Position numbers and translations under genes: made by a program
Shown: positions 1-6,594 of the stretch, piece by piece
Layout: every line of letters begins with the position of its first letter
How positions within the stretch are numbered: position 1 is the stretch's first letter
Notes under the pieces: model-generated
Seen by the model: the letters and a program-made list of their open reading frames with translations, nothing else
Database searches by the model: none
Told to the model about the DNA's origin: nothing
NCBI GenBank assembly: GCA_025464695.1
Contig: JAODNQ010000048.1
Coordinates: 1-8,023 of the forward strand
Direction of reading: 5' to 3'
DNA from: Frankiales bacterium
GTDB lineage: Bacteria > Actinomycetota > Actinomycetes > Mycobacteriales > SCTD01
DNA length: 8,023 nt

Positions 1-1603
1 CGAGGACGGCGTCGGGGGCGCAGCCGGCCGACAGGCCGAGGCCCTTGCCGGGCAGCCACTCCAGCGTCCCGTGCTTGCCGACGTGGACGACGGCGTGCGC
101 CCCGAACGACTGCTCCAGCCACCGGTACGCCGCCAGGTAGTGGTGACTCGGCGGCAGGTCGGGGTCGTGGTAGATCGCGATCGGGTTCTCGCCGAACCCC
201 CGCGGCGGCTGGATCATCAGCACGACGTTGCCGAACTGCAGGGCGGCCAGGGCGATCGCGTCGCCGTCGACGTAGAGCTGCCCGGGCGGCGGGCCCCAGT
301 GCTGGACCATCCCGTCCTGCAGGTCCTGCGGCAGCGAGGAGAACCACTGCGTGTACTCGCCCAGCGGCACCCGGGCGACGGCCTTGCTCATCTGCTCCTC
401 GGTGAGCCACTCGACGTCGTGGCCGCCCGCGGCGATCAGGGTGTGGACCAGCTCGTCGCCGTCCTCGGGGAACTCGCCCACCGTGTAGCCGGCGTCGCGC
501 ATCGCCTGCAGCATCCTCACAGCGGAGGTCGGGGTGTCGAGGCCGACGGCGTTGCCGACGCGGCTGTGCTTGGTCGGGTAGCTCGACAGGACGAGCGCGA
601 CCTTCTTCTCGCTGTTCGGCGTCCGCCGGAGCCGGGCGTGCGACACGGCCACGCCGGCGACCCGGGCGGCCCGCTCCGGGTCCGCGACGTACGAGGGGAC
701 GCCGTCGGGGCCCTCCTCCTTGAACGAGAACGGCGGGCCGATGAGGCGGCCGTCGAACTCGGGGATGGCGACCTGCATGGCGGCGTCGATCGGCGCGAGG
801 CCGGCGTCGGAGGCCGCCCAGACGGCGCGGCTGCTCGTGACGCACAGGCCCTGCAGGACGGGGACGTCGAGGGCGGCGAGCGCACGGGCGTCCCAGCCCT
901 CGGTGTCGCTGGCGTTGCTGCCGCCGCCGGCCAGGACGGTGACGACGAGGCTGTCGACCTTCCCGGCCAGGAGCTCCTCGACGGCGGCGACCCGGCCGTC
1001 GGGGTCGGGGCGCAGCGAGGCGACGTAGACCGGCAGCGCGTTGGCGCCGGCGGCCTCGACGGCGTCGCAGAGGACGTCGACGAACGCGGTGTTGCCGGAC
1101 AGCGCGTGCGCCCGGTAGAAGACGACGCCGACCGTGGGCCGCGCGGGGTCGAGCGTGCGCTCGCCGTGCACCCCGTGCGCGGGCAGCGGCGCGGGCGGCG
1201 CGAACCCGTGCCCGGTCAGCAGGACGGTGTCGGACAGGAAGGCGACGAGCTCCTGCAGGTTCTCCGTCCCGCCCTCGCGCAGGTAGCCGGCAGCATCGGC
1301 GACGACGCCGGGGGCGACGGTCGACAGCGAGGTCAGCTCGGCGTCGACCGACCCCTCCCCGCCCAGCGCGACGAGGGGGACGCGGGCGGCGGCGCAGGCG
1401 GCCACGAGGTCGTCGAGGCCGTCCCAGGCGCGGCGGCCGCCGAGCAGCCGGACGACGACGAGGGAGACGCCCTCGAGGTCGACCGGGCCGGAGAGCCGGG
1501 CTGGGTTGCCGAGGCGCAGCGGGAGGGCGGGCTCGGGGACGGCGCGGGCAGCCAGCAGGTCGGTGTCGGCCGTGGACAGCAGGAGCAGGGTCACGCGGAC
1601 CAT
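1..1603 (-). CDS. cobN: Cobaltochelatase subunit CobN, N-terminal part (runs off left edge)
   Basis: Large subunit of the ATP-dependent aerobic cobaltochelatase, which inserts cobalt into hydrogenobyrinic acid a,c-diamide in the cytoplasm with CobS/CobT-type (AAA+ and MIDAS) partners; neither partner is in the window. Reading the minus strand from ATG at 1603-1601 gives an open frame to base 1 (534 codons). It begins MVRVTLLLLSTADTDLLAAR, a typical CobN start. The CobN/BchH-family signature HVGKHGTLEWLPGK lies at residues 507-520. Other family-like stretches are VGVVFYRAHALSGNTAFVD, EKKVALVLSSYPTKHSRVGN and VLMIQPPRGFGENP. Family members are usually about 1,200 residues or more, so roughly the first 40-45% is present. 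No strong Shine-Dalgarno precedes the ATG; the start was chosen because the N-terminus fits the family. The gene is divergent from the dehydrogenase gene. Identification is secure; the exact start is fairly sure. Confidence 0.95.
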   Translation of the reverse strand, partial: MVRVTLLLLSTADTDLLAARAVPEPALPLRLGNPARLSGPVDLEGVSLVVVRLLGGRRAWDGLDDLVAACAAARVPLVALGGEGSVDAELTSLSTVAPGVVADAAGYLREGGTENLQELVAFLSDTVLLTGHGFAPPAPLPAHGVHGERTLDPARPTVGVVFYRAHALSGNTAFVDVLCDAVEAAGANALPVYVASLRPDPDGRVAAVEELLAGKVDSLVVTVLAGGGSNASDTEGWDARALAALDVPVLQGLCVTSSRAVWAASDAGLAPIDAAMQVAIPEFDGRLIGPPFSFKEEGPDGVPSYVADPERAARVAGVAVSHARLRRTPNSEKKVALVLSSYPTKHSRVGNAVGLDTPTSAVRMLQAMRDAGYTVGEFPEDGDELVHTLIAAGGHDVEWLTEEQMSKAVARVPLGEYTQWFSSLPQDLQDGMVQHWGPPPGQLYVDGDAIALAALQFGNVVLMIQPPRGFGENPIAIYHDPDLPPSHHYLAAYRWLEQSFGAHAVVHVGKHGTLEWLPGKGLGLSAGCAPDAVL

Positions 1604-1655
1604 TCTCGCGGACGGCGGAGCCGGGCCGCGAACGTGGCACAGCCCTGGACGGCGG

Positions 1656-1677
1656 CCCACCCACCACCCGCCCACCC
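1656..1677 (-). other. G-quadruplex motif upstream of cobN
   Basis: On the minus strand (the cobN coding strand) 1677 to 1656 reads as five GGG runs separated by loops of T, C, TGGT and T. Any four consecutive runs satisfy the usual G3-N1-7 quadruplex pattern, and most loops are one base, which favours stable folding. It lies 53-74 bases upstream of the cobN ATG, so it is in the cobN promoter or 5' leader. Seen directly as sequence; folding and function are inference. Confidence 0.6.
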
Positions 1678-1704
1678 GCCGCCTACGCAGCAGGCCGGAG
1701 GTCC

Positions 1705-1722
1705 GTGTCCGGACCCGGACAC
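1705..1722. promoter_or_regulatory. Perfect 8-2-8 palindrome before the dehydrogenase gene (candidate operator)
   Basis: GTGTCCGG-AC-CCGGACAC is a perfect inverted repeat with 8-base arms and a 2-base centre. It ends 17 bases before the dehydrogenase ATG at 1740. Its size and symmetry suit a dimeric repressor such as a TetR-family protein, and it could equally form a leader hairpin. A related left half (CCGTGTCCGAACC, one mismatch to 1703-1715) occurs at 3577-3589 over the MFS start codon. I could not place a convincing -35/-10 pair for the dehydrogenase. The binding protein is unknown. Confidence 0.5.
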
Positions 1723-1739
1723 CCGGGCAGAGACCGCGC

Positions 1740-2918
1740 ATGAGAGCACTCACCTGGCAGGGGAAGAAGAAGGTCAGCGTCGAGGAGGTCCCGGACCCGA
1801 CGATCCAGGAGCCCACCGACGCGATCATCAAGATCACGACGACGAACATCTGCGGGTCCGACCTGCACCTGTACGAGCCGCTCGGCCCGTTCATGCACAA
1901 GGGCGACGTCCTCGGGCACGAGCCGATGGGCGTCGTCGTCGAGACGGGCACTGAGACGGGCGACCTGAAGGTCTGCGACCGGGTGGTCATCCCGTTCCAG
2001 ATCGCCTGCGGGCACTGCTGGATGTGCACCCGCCGGCTGCCGACCCAGTGCGAGACCACCCAGGTCCGCGACCAGGGCATGGGCGCCCCGATCTTCGGCT
2101 ACTCCGAGCTGTACGGGCGGGTGCCCGGCGGGCAGGCGGAGTACCTGAGGGTGCCGCAGGCGCAGTTCACCCACGTCAAGGTGCCGGACGGGCTGCCGGA
2201 CGAGCGGTTCGTCTACCTGTCCGACGTCCTCCCGACGGCGTGGCAGGCCGTCGAGTACGCCCACGTCCCCGAGGGCGGCACGGTCGCCGTGCTCGGCCTC
2301 GGGCCGATCGGCGACATGGCCTGCCGGATCGCGCAGTCCAAGGGCTACCGCGTGATCGGCATCGACCTCGTGGCGGAGCGGCTGCAGCGCCAGCGCGTGC
2401 GCGGCGTCGAGGTGCTCGACCTGACCGAGCACGAGGACCTCGGCGAGGTCGTCCGCGAGATGACCGGCGGGCGCGGCCCGGACTCCGTCATCGACGCCGT
2501 CGGGCTCGAGGCGCACGGCTCGCCGGTCAACAAGACGGTCCAGAAGCTCGCGGGCCTGCTGCCCGACATCATCGCGAAGCCGGTCTTCGAGACGGCCGGC
2601 GTCGACCGGCTCGGCGCGCTCTACACCGCGATCGACATGGTCCGGCGCGGCGGCACGATCAGCCTGTCGGGCGTCTACGGCGGCATGGCCGACCCGCTGC
2701 CCATGCTGACGATCTTCGACAAGCAGATCAACCTGACCATGGGCCAGGGCAACGTCAAGCGCTGGGCGCCGGAGATCCTGCCGCTGCTGGTCGAGGGCAA
2801 CGCCTTCGACGTCGACACCTTCCACACGCACAGCCTGTCGCTGGACGAGGCCCCGGACGCCTACCGGATGTTCCAGGAGAAGACCGACGGCTGCGTGAAG
2901 GTGATCCTCAAGCCGTAG
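1740..2918 (+). CDS. Zinc-dependent alcohol dehydrogenase (formaldehyde dehydrogenase-like MDR)
   Basis: A medium-chain, zinc-dependent NAD(P)-linked dehydrogenase of 392 residues, normal for the glutathione-independent formaldehyde dehydrogenase-like branch; the real alcohol or aldehyde substrate cannot be read from sequence. The catalytic-zinc region has C38 in NICGSDLH, H60-E61 in GHEPMG and probably D162. The structural-zinc lobe has C90, C93, C96 and C104 in CGHCWMCTRRLPTQC. The Rossmann glycine motif is GLGPIG at 186-191, and acidic D209 in GIDLV suggests NAD rather than NADP. ATG at 1740 was chosen because the protein then starts MRALTWQGKKKVSVEEVPDP, as in relatives; the 78-residue in-frame upstream extension is arginine/proline-rich and non-homologous. 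The ribosome binding site is weak (GCAGAGA). The gene is divergent from cobN and overlaps the convergent tetR 3' end by 11 bases. A palindrome just upstream may be its operator. Confidence 0.9.
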   Translation: MRALTWQGKKKVSVEEVPDPTIQEPTDAIIKITTTNICGSDLHLYEPLGPFMHKGDVLGHEPMGVVVETGTETGDLKVCDRVVIPFQIACGHCWMCTRRLPTQCETTQVRDQGMGAPIFGYSELYGRVPGGQAEYLRVPQAQFTHVKVPDGLPDERFVYLSDVLPTAWQAVEYAHVPEGGTVAVLGLGPIGDMACRIAQSKGYRVIGIDLVAERLQRQRVRGVEVLDLTEHEDLGEVVREMTGGRGPDSVIDAVGLEAHGSPVNKTVQKLAGLLPDIIAKPVFETAGVDRLGALYTAIDMVRRGGTISLSGVYGGMADPLPMLTIFDKQINLTMGQGNVKRWAPEILPLLVEGNAFDVDTFHTHSLSLDEAPDAYRMFQEKTDGCVKVILKP

Positions 2919-3498
2919 CGGGAGGGTCCACCAGCGCACGCAGGAGGGGCTCCACCACCCGGTGGAGCTCCTCCTTCGTCGCGCTGCAGACCGGCGGGAC
3001 CTCGAGCAGGTAGCGGGCCATCGAGAGCCCCATCATCACGGCGGCGAACACGCCCGCCCGCAGCCCGGCGTCCGGCCCCTCGAGGGCGGCCTCCACGGCG
3101 GCCTTCCGGTCGCACATGACGTCGTCGCGCATGACCTTGGCCGCGACCGGGTGCGTGAGGCAGCTGCGCACGAGGGCGATCGCCGCCTCGCCGTCCTCGG
3201 GGTCCTCGAACCGGCTCAGCAGGTCGTCGAGCGCGGCGCGCGGCAGCTCCGCGGGTGCAGCGGTGAGCATCGTCTCGTGGACCTCGGCCCAGGCAGCGGC
3301 CGCCGCGAACAGGCCCTCCTTGCTGCCGTAGTACTGCATGACGAGCGCAGGGTCGACGCCGGCGTCGCCGGCCACGGCGCGGATCGTCGTGCGCTCGAAG
3401 CCCGACGTGGCGAAGGCGTGCCGTGCGGCCGCCAGGATCGCGGCCTCGGTACGACGGCGCTTCTCATCGCGGCTGACGTGCACCTGCTCGGTTGTCAC
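2908..3498 (-). CDS. TetR/AcrR-family transcriptional regulator
   Basis: A one-component DNA-binding regulator, 196 residues from GTG at 3498 (199 from GTG at 3507). The N-terminal TetR domain is clear: TEAAILAAARHAFATSGFER, then the helix-turn-helix TTIRAVAGDAGVDPALVMQYY at about residues 37-57 and GSKEGLF. The helical C-terminal ligand domain, with MMGLSMARYLL near residues 155-165, resembles the C-terminal class common in actinobacterial TetR proteins; its ligand is unknown. GTG 3498 is preferred because a TAGAGT -10 box ends 7 bases before it, which fits a leaderless transcript; the -10 box overlaps GTG 3507. It is divergent from the MFS gene, whose promoter interlocks with its own, so it probably represses the exporter and itself. 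Its last codons overlap the dehydrogenase gene, and a hairpin (2942-2975) lies inside its coding end. Confidence 0.9.
   Translation of the reverse strand: MTTEQVHVSRDEKRRRTEAAILAAARHAFATSGFERTTIRAVAGDAGVDPALVMQYYGSKEGLFAAAAAWAEVHETMLTAAPAELPRAALDDLLSRFEDPEDGEAAIALVRSCLTHPVAAKVMRDDVMCDRKAAVEAALEGPDAGLRAGVFAAVMMGLSMARYLLEVPPVCSATKEELHRVVEPLLRALVDPPATA
2942..2975 (+). terminator. Hairpin terminator for the dehydrogenase gene, embedded in tetR coding end
   Basis: Arms AGGAGGGGCTCCACC and GGTGGAGCTCCTCCT pair over 15 positions around an ACCC loop, with one G-U pair (2948 with 2969) in plus-strand RNA. The hairpin starts 24 bases after the dehydrogenase stop, which is right for a transcription terminator. 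No U-tract follows, as is common in actinobacteria. In tetR mRNA the same position is a C-A mismatch, so the fold is better on the plus strand. It encodes about tetR residues 175-186. Confidence 0.6.
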
Positions 3499-3505
3499 GC
3501 AGTTC

Positions 3506-3536
3506 ACTCTACAGCGGTTGACCTTTGTCGTCGCAA
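3506..3536 (-). promoter_or_regulatory. Probable leaderless promoter of the tetR gene
   Basis: Reading the minus strand, TTGCGA (3536-3531) and TAGAGT (3511-3506, matching TAnnnT) are separated by 19 bases, slightly long. Seven bases follow before GTG at 3498, so transcription would begin at the start codon itself. No Shine-Dalgarno precedes that GTG, which fits leaderless translation. The -35 match is weak; the -10 and spacing are good. Confidence 0.5.
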
Positions 3537-3553
3537 CCCTCTACCGTCGTTGA
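3507..3553. repeat. Imperfect direct repeat spanning the tetR/MFS promoters (candidate operator)
   Basis: Two 15-base units, CTCTACAGCGGTTGA (3507-3521) and CTCTACCGTCGTTGA (3539-3553), match at 12 of 15 positions and are 32 bases apart, about three helical turns. The first overlaps the tetR -10 and the MFS -35; the second covers the MFS -10. Between them GGTTG (3516-3520) and CAACC (3534-3538) form a short inverted repeat holding both -35 boxes. Any protein bound here would affect both genes. The role is inferred from position. Confidence 0.4.
3518..3547 (+). promoter_or_regulatory. Probable sigma-70-type promoter of the MFS gene
   Basis: TTGACC (3518-3523) is separated by 18 bases from TACCGT (3542-3547), which fits TAnnnT. 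Transcription would start near 3554, giving a leader of about 25 bases that contains the Shine-Dalgarno. Its -35 lies inside the spacer of the opposing tetR promoter, so the two promoters share one short stretch. Confidence 0.55.
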
Positions 3554-3568
3554 GCCGTCGCAGCTCTC

Positions 3569-3574
3569 AGGGGG
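3569..3574 (+). promoter_or_regulatory. Ribosome binding site fixing the MFS start
   Basis: AGGGGG sits 4 bases before GTG at 3579. No comparable site precedes the in-frame TTG at 3525, which also lies inside the promoter. This supports GTG 3579 as the true start. Confidence 0.7.
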
Positions 3575-3578
3575 AACC

Positions 3579-5054
3579 GTGTCCGAACCAGTCGTCCACC
3601 GCACGCGATCAGGGGCTGAGGTCCACAAGGGCCTCGCCCTGGTCGTCATCGCGCTCTCCCAGCTCATGGTCGTGCTCGACGCCACCATCGTGAACGTCGC
3701 GCTCAAGGACATCCGCGACGACCTCCGCTTCACCTCGGACGCCGACCTGTCGTGGGTCGTCACCGGCTACACGCTCACCTTCGGCGGCTTCCTGCTGCTT
3801 GGCGGCAAGCTCGCGGACCGGCTCGGCCGGCGCAGCGTCTTCATCGCCGGTGCGGCCCTGTTCGCGGTCGCCTCCCTGGCCGGCGGGTTCGCCCAGTCGC
3901 AGGAGCTGCTCATCATCGCGCGCCTCGTCCAGGGCCTGGGCGGCGCGCTGATGTCGCCGTCGGCGCTGTCGCTGCTGACCGTCGTGTTCGAGGAGGGCCC
4001 CGAGCGCAACAAGGCCCTCGGCATCTTCTCCGCCATCACCGCCGGCGGCGCGGCGCTCGGTCTCATCCTCGGCGGCGTGCTCACCGAGTACCTGAACTGG
4101 CGCTGGGTCCTGTTCGTGAACGTCCCGGTCGCGGTGCTCGCGATCGTCGGCGCCCTGCGCTTCGTCCCGGAGAGCAAGGACGAGACGGCCAAGGGCTTCG
4201 ACGTCCCCGGCGCCGTCCTCGTCACCGGTGGCCTGACCGCCCTCGTGTACGGCCTCGTCAAGCTCAACGACGACGCCGTCTCCACCGGCACCAAGACCGG
4301 CACCTTCGTCCTGGCCGTGGTCCTGCTCGTCGCGTTCGTGGCCGTGCAGCTGCGCAGCCGCACCCCGCTGCTGCCGTTCCGCCTGTTCCGCTCCCGCTCC
4401 CTGCTCGGGGCCGACCTCGCCGCGCTGCTGCTCGGTGCCGGTCTGTTCGCGATGTTCTTCTTCGTGACCCTCTGGATGCAGGTCGTCAACGGCTACAGCC
4501 CCATCACCGCCGGCCTGGCGTTCCTGCCGTTCGCCTTCGTCGTCGGCGCCGGAGCGGGGCTGTCGTCGAACCTGCTCGGCCGCACCGGTCCGCGCCCGCT
4601 CCTGGTCGCCGGTACCGCCCTGGCCGCCGTCGGCATGATCCACCTGGCCCTGCGCCTGGAGCCCGGCAGCAGCTACGTCGGCGTCGTCCTGCCGTCGCTG
4701 GTCGTCATCGCCTTCGGCATGGGCCTGGCCTTCGTCTCGCTCACCAGCGCCGCCGTGGCGGGGGTCGGCAAGGCCGACGCGGGCATCGCCTCGGCCCTGC
4801 TCAACGCCGGTCAGCAGGTGGGTGGCGCGCTCGGCCTGGCGATCCTCACCGCGGTCAGCACGTCGCGCACCGAGTCGCTGTACTCGGGCCCTCCCGGGAC
4901 GCCCGCCTTCCTCAAGGCGCTCGTCGACGGCTGGGCCGCCGGGTTCGTCGTCTCCGCCTGCTTCCTCGCGGCCGCCGGCCTCATCGCCCTGGCGCTCGTC
5001 CGGGTCGACAAGGAGGACGCCGTCGCGGCCCTCAAGGAGGCCGTGCCCGCGTAG
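3579..5054 (+). CDS. DHA2-family MFS efflux transporter (EmrB/QacA-like, 14 TM)
   Basis: A 491-residue inner-membrane transporter, probably a proton-driven drug or metabolite exporter. About 14 hydrophobic helices can be counted, near residues 17-36, 57-78, 86-104, 108-130, 145-167, 174-194, 208-226, 240-257, 276-298, 308-330, 338-358, 365-390, 400-425 and 452-475, which indicates DHA2 rather than the 12-helix DHA1 group. Family motifs are motif D1 LDATIVNVAL (33-42), motif A GGKLADRLGRR (75-85), motif B-like RLVQGLGGALMSP (115-127) and a motif C-like glycine-rich helix with AITAGGAALGLILGG (about 152-166). An acidic D34 sits in TM1. The cytosolic tail is short and charged. The gene is divergent from tetR with an interlocked promoter, so TetR control is likely. 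The substrate cannot be predicted. A hairpin terminator starts 12 bases after the stop. Confidence 0.93.
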   Translation: MSEPVVHRTRSGAEVHKGLALVVIALSQLMVVLDATIVNVALKDIRDDLRFTSDADLSWVVTGYTLTFGGFLLLGGKLADRLGRRSVFIAGAALFAVASLAGGFAQSQELLIIARLVQGLGGALMSPSALSLLTVVFEEGPERNKALGIFSAITAGGAALGLILGGVLTEYLNWRWVLFVNVPVAVLAIVGALRFVPESKDETAKGFDVPGAVLVTGGLTALVYGLVKLNDDAVSTGTKTGTFVLAVVLLVAFVAVQLRSRTPLLPFRLFRSRSLLGADLAALLLGAGLFAMFFFVTLWMQVVNGYSPITAGLAFLPFAFVVGAGAGLSSNLLGRTGPRPLLVAGTALAAVGMIHLALRLEPGSSYVGVVLPSLVVIAFGMGLAFVSLTSAAVAGVGKADAGIASALLNAGQQVGGALGLAILTAVSTSRTESLYSGPPGTPAFLKALVDGWAAGFVVSACFLAAAGLIALALVRVDKEDAVAALKEAVPA

Positions 5055-5065
5055 TCCGCGCGCTC

Positions 5066-5103
5066 CCGCAGCCCCGGCCTCCTCAGGAGGTGCGGGGCTG
5101 CGG
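5066..5103 (+). terminator. Long hairpin terminator between MFS gene and cobQ
   Basis: CCGCAGCCCCG (5066-5076) and CGGGGCTGCGG (5093-5103) are perfectly complementary over 11 bases. An inner CCTCC/GGAGG stem (5078-5082 with 5086-5090) closes a TCA loop; one G-U pair (5077 with 5091) and a bulged G5092 join the two. It begins 12 bases after the MFS stop. The TCA loop is the cobQ stop codon read on the other strand, so a terminating ribosome would disturb it in cobQ mRNA; it therefore probably serves mainly the MFS transcript. There is no U-tract. Confidence 0.7.
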
Positions 5104-6594
5104 CGCGCCCGGGGGCACGAACGGCAGCCCCGCCGGCGCTCCCTGCTCGATCAGGCGGACCACGGCGTCGGTGTCGAGCGAGTCGGCGACGAGGTCGCCG
5201 AGGGCGTCCAGGCGGGCCTGTCGCACCTGCTCGAAGCCCCGCGTCCCGGGCGTCCAGTCGCGGCCGCAGGCGACGGCGACCTCGCTGAGCAGCGCGCGCC
5301 GGACGCCGTCGCTCTCGAGCGCCCCGTGCCAGACCGTGCCCAGCACCGAGCCCTGCCGGCAGCCCTCGTCGGGGGCGAACAGCGGGTCGGCCCCCTCCCG
5401 CGTGATCACTCCGTGGTGGATCTCGTAGGCGGTCGTGACCGGGTGCTCGCCGTAGGAGCCGGTCGGCCGCGCGAGCACCTTCTCGCGCCCGAACACCGTC
5501 GACACCGGCAGCAGCCCCAGGCCCTCGACCGTGCCGGCCCTGCCCTCGACGTCGTCCGTGATCGACCGCCCGAGCATCTGGTAGCCGCCGCAGACGCCGA
5601 GGACCGGCTGCCCGGCGGCGGCCCGGGCGGCGATCGAGGAGGCCAGCCCGCGGCGCCGCAGCCAGGCGAGGTCGGACACCGTGGCCCGGCTGCCGGGGAG
5701 CACGACGAGGTCGGCGTCGGCGAGCTCCTCCGGCGTCGACGCGAAGCGGACCAGCACGCCCGGCTCGGTGCGCAGGGCGTCGACGTCGGTCCAGTTCGAC
5801 AGCCGGGGCAGCCGGACCACCGACACCCGCAGGACGTCCCTGCCGACGGCGGGCACGGGGGCCACCGGCGCGGACAGCCCGAGCGAGTCCTCGACGTCGA
5901 GCTCGAGCCCCTCGGTCCACGGCAGGACCCCGAGGGTGGGCCGCCCGGTGAGCTCGCGCAGCATGTCCAGGCCCGGCTCGAGGAGCTTCACGTCGCCGCG
6001 GAACTTGTTGACGACGAAGCCCGCGACCAGCGCCTGGTCCTCCGGCGACAGCAGGGCGAGCGTCCCGAACAGCGCCGCGAAGACCCCGCCGGGGTTGATG
6101 TCGCCGACCACCAGGACCGGCAGCTGGGCGGCCCGGGCCAGGCCCATGTTCGCGATGTCGGTGGCCCTCAGGTTGATCTCCGCCGGGCTGCCCGCGCCCT
6201 CGCAGACGACGACGTCGTAGCGGCTGCGGAGGTCGGCCAGGCAGTCGAGCGACACCTCCAGCAGGGCCGCCTTGTGCTGGCGGTAGCTCATGGCCGACAC
6301 GTCCGCGTAGGGCTTGCCGAGCACCACGACTTGCGACGTCTGGTCGCTGCCCGGCTTGAGCAGCACCGGGTTCATCGCCGCCTCGGGCTCGACCCCGGCG
6401 GCCGCCGCCTGCACCGCCTGCGCCCGCCCGATCTCCGCGCCGTCGGCGGTGACCGCGCTGTTGAGGCTCATGTTCTGCGCCTTGAAGGGGGCGACCTTCA
6501 CCCCCTGCCGGGCCAGCCAGCGGCAGAGCCCGGCGGTCAGGACGCTCTTGCCGGCGTCCGACGTCGTCCCGGCGACGAGCAGCGCGCCCTTCAC
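5083..6594 (-). CDS. cobQ: Cobyric acid synthase CobQ (CbiP)
   Basis: Glutamine-dependent amidotransferase that amidates four carboxylates (b, d, e, g) of adenosylcobyrinic acid a,c-diamide to give adenosylcobyric acid. The 503-residue length is normal for the family. The N-terminal dethiobiotin-synthetase-like ATPase domain has the P-loop GTTSDAGKS at residues 9-17, followed by KAQNMSLNS and [13 protein letters not shown] (131-143). The C-terminal class-I GATase domain has nucleophile C335 in [10 protein letters not shown] and a histidine in WHG near 423. GTG at 6594 was chosen because it places the P-loop right at the N-terminus, as in relatives. That GTG overlaps the cobD stop (GTGA, 4 bases) and has no clear Shine-Dalgarno, so translation is probably coupled to cobD. 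The open frame continues upstream out to 7728 only as an antiparallel-frame artefact of high GC. The 3' end lies within a hairpin. Confidence 0.97.
   Translation of the reverse strand: MKGALLVAGTTSDAGKSVLTAGLCRWLARQGVKVAPFKAQNMSLNSAVTADGAEIGRAQAVQAAAAGVEPEAAMNPVLLKPGSDQTSQVVVLGKPYADVSAMSYRQHKAALLEVSLDCLADLRSRYDVVVCEGAGSPAEINLRATDIANMGLARAAQLPVLVVGDINPGGVFAALFGTLALLSPEDQALVAGFVVNKFRGDVKLLEPGLDMLRELTGRPTLGVLPWTEGLELDVEDSLGLSAPVAPVPAVGRDVLRVSVVRLPRLSNWTDVDALRTEPGVLVRFASTPEELADADLVVLPGSRATVSDLAWLRRRGLASSIAARAAAGQPVLGVCGGYQMLGRSITDDVEGRAGTVEGLGLLPVSTVFGREKVLARPTGSYGEHPVTTAYEIHHGVITREGADPLFAPDEGCRQGSVLGTVWHGALESDGVRRALLSEVAVACGRDWTPGTRGFEQVRQARLDALGDLVADSLDTDAVVRLIEQGAPAGLPFVPPGAPQPRTS

Noticed and set aside
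1656..1681. CCCACC-type tract as a tandem repeat or CRISPR-like element
   Set aside because: The units are irregular and only about 25 bases in total. It is better described as a G-run motif on the opposite strand.
1506..1739. In-frame 78-residue N-terminal extension of the dehydrogenase
   Set aside because: It is Arg/Pro-rich, overlaps the divergent cobN start, and crosses the palindrome; relatives begin at MRALTW-type sequence.
1604..1739. Cobalamin riboswitch upstream of cobN
   Set aside because: I looked for a B12-box-like conserved core on the minus strand here and upstream of cobD and saw none; the 136-base gap is also short for one. A covariance-model search would settle it.
71..1954. 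Long plus-strand open frame antisense to cobN
   Set aside because: The translation is low-complexity Asp/Gly/Arg/Val-rich with no family resemblance, and it runs across the cobN start and into the dehydrogenase in another frame. It is a typical high-GC shadow of a real gene on the other strand.
3525..3578. TTG start 18 codons upstream for the MFS gene
   Set aside because: It lies inside the promoter and has no ribosome binding site, whereas GTG 3579 has AGGGGG at suitable spacing.
3609..4643. Minus-strand open frame of 344 residues opposite the MFS gene
   Set aside because: The Glu/Asp/Gln/His-rich translation is the mirror of a hydrophobic membrane protein read antisense, with no family signature.
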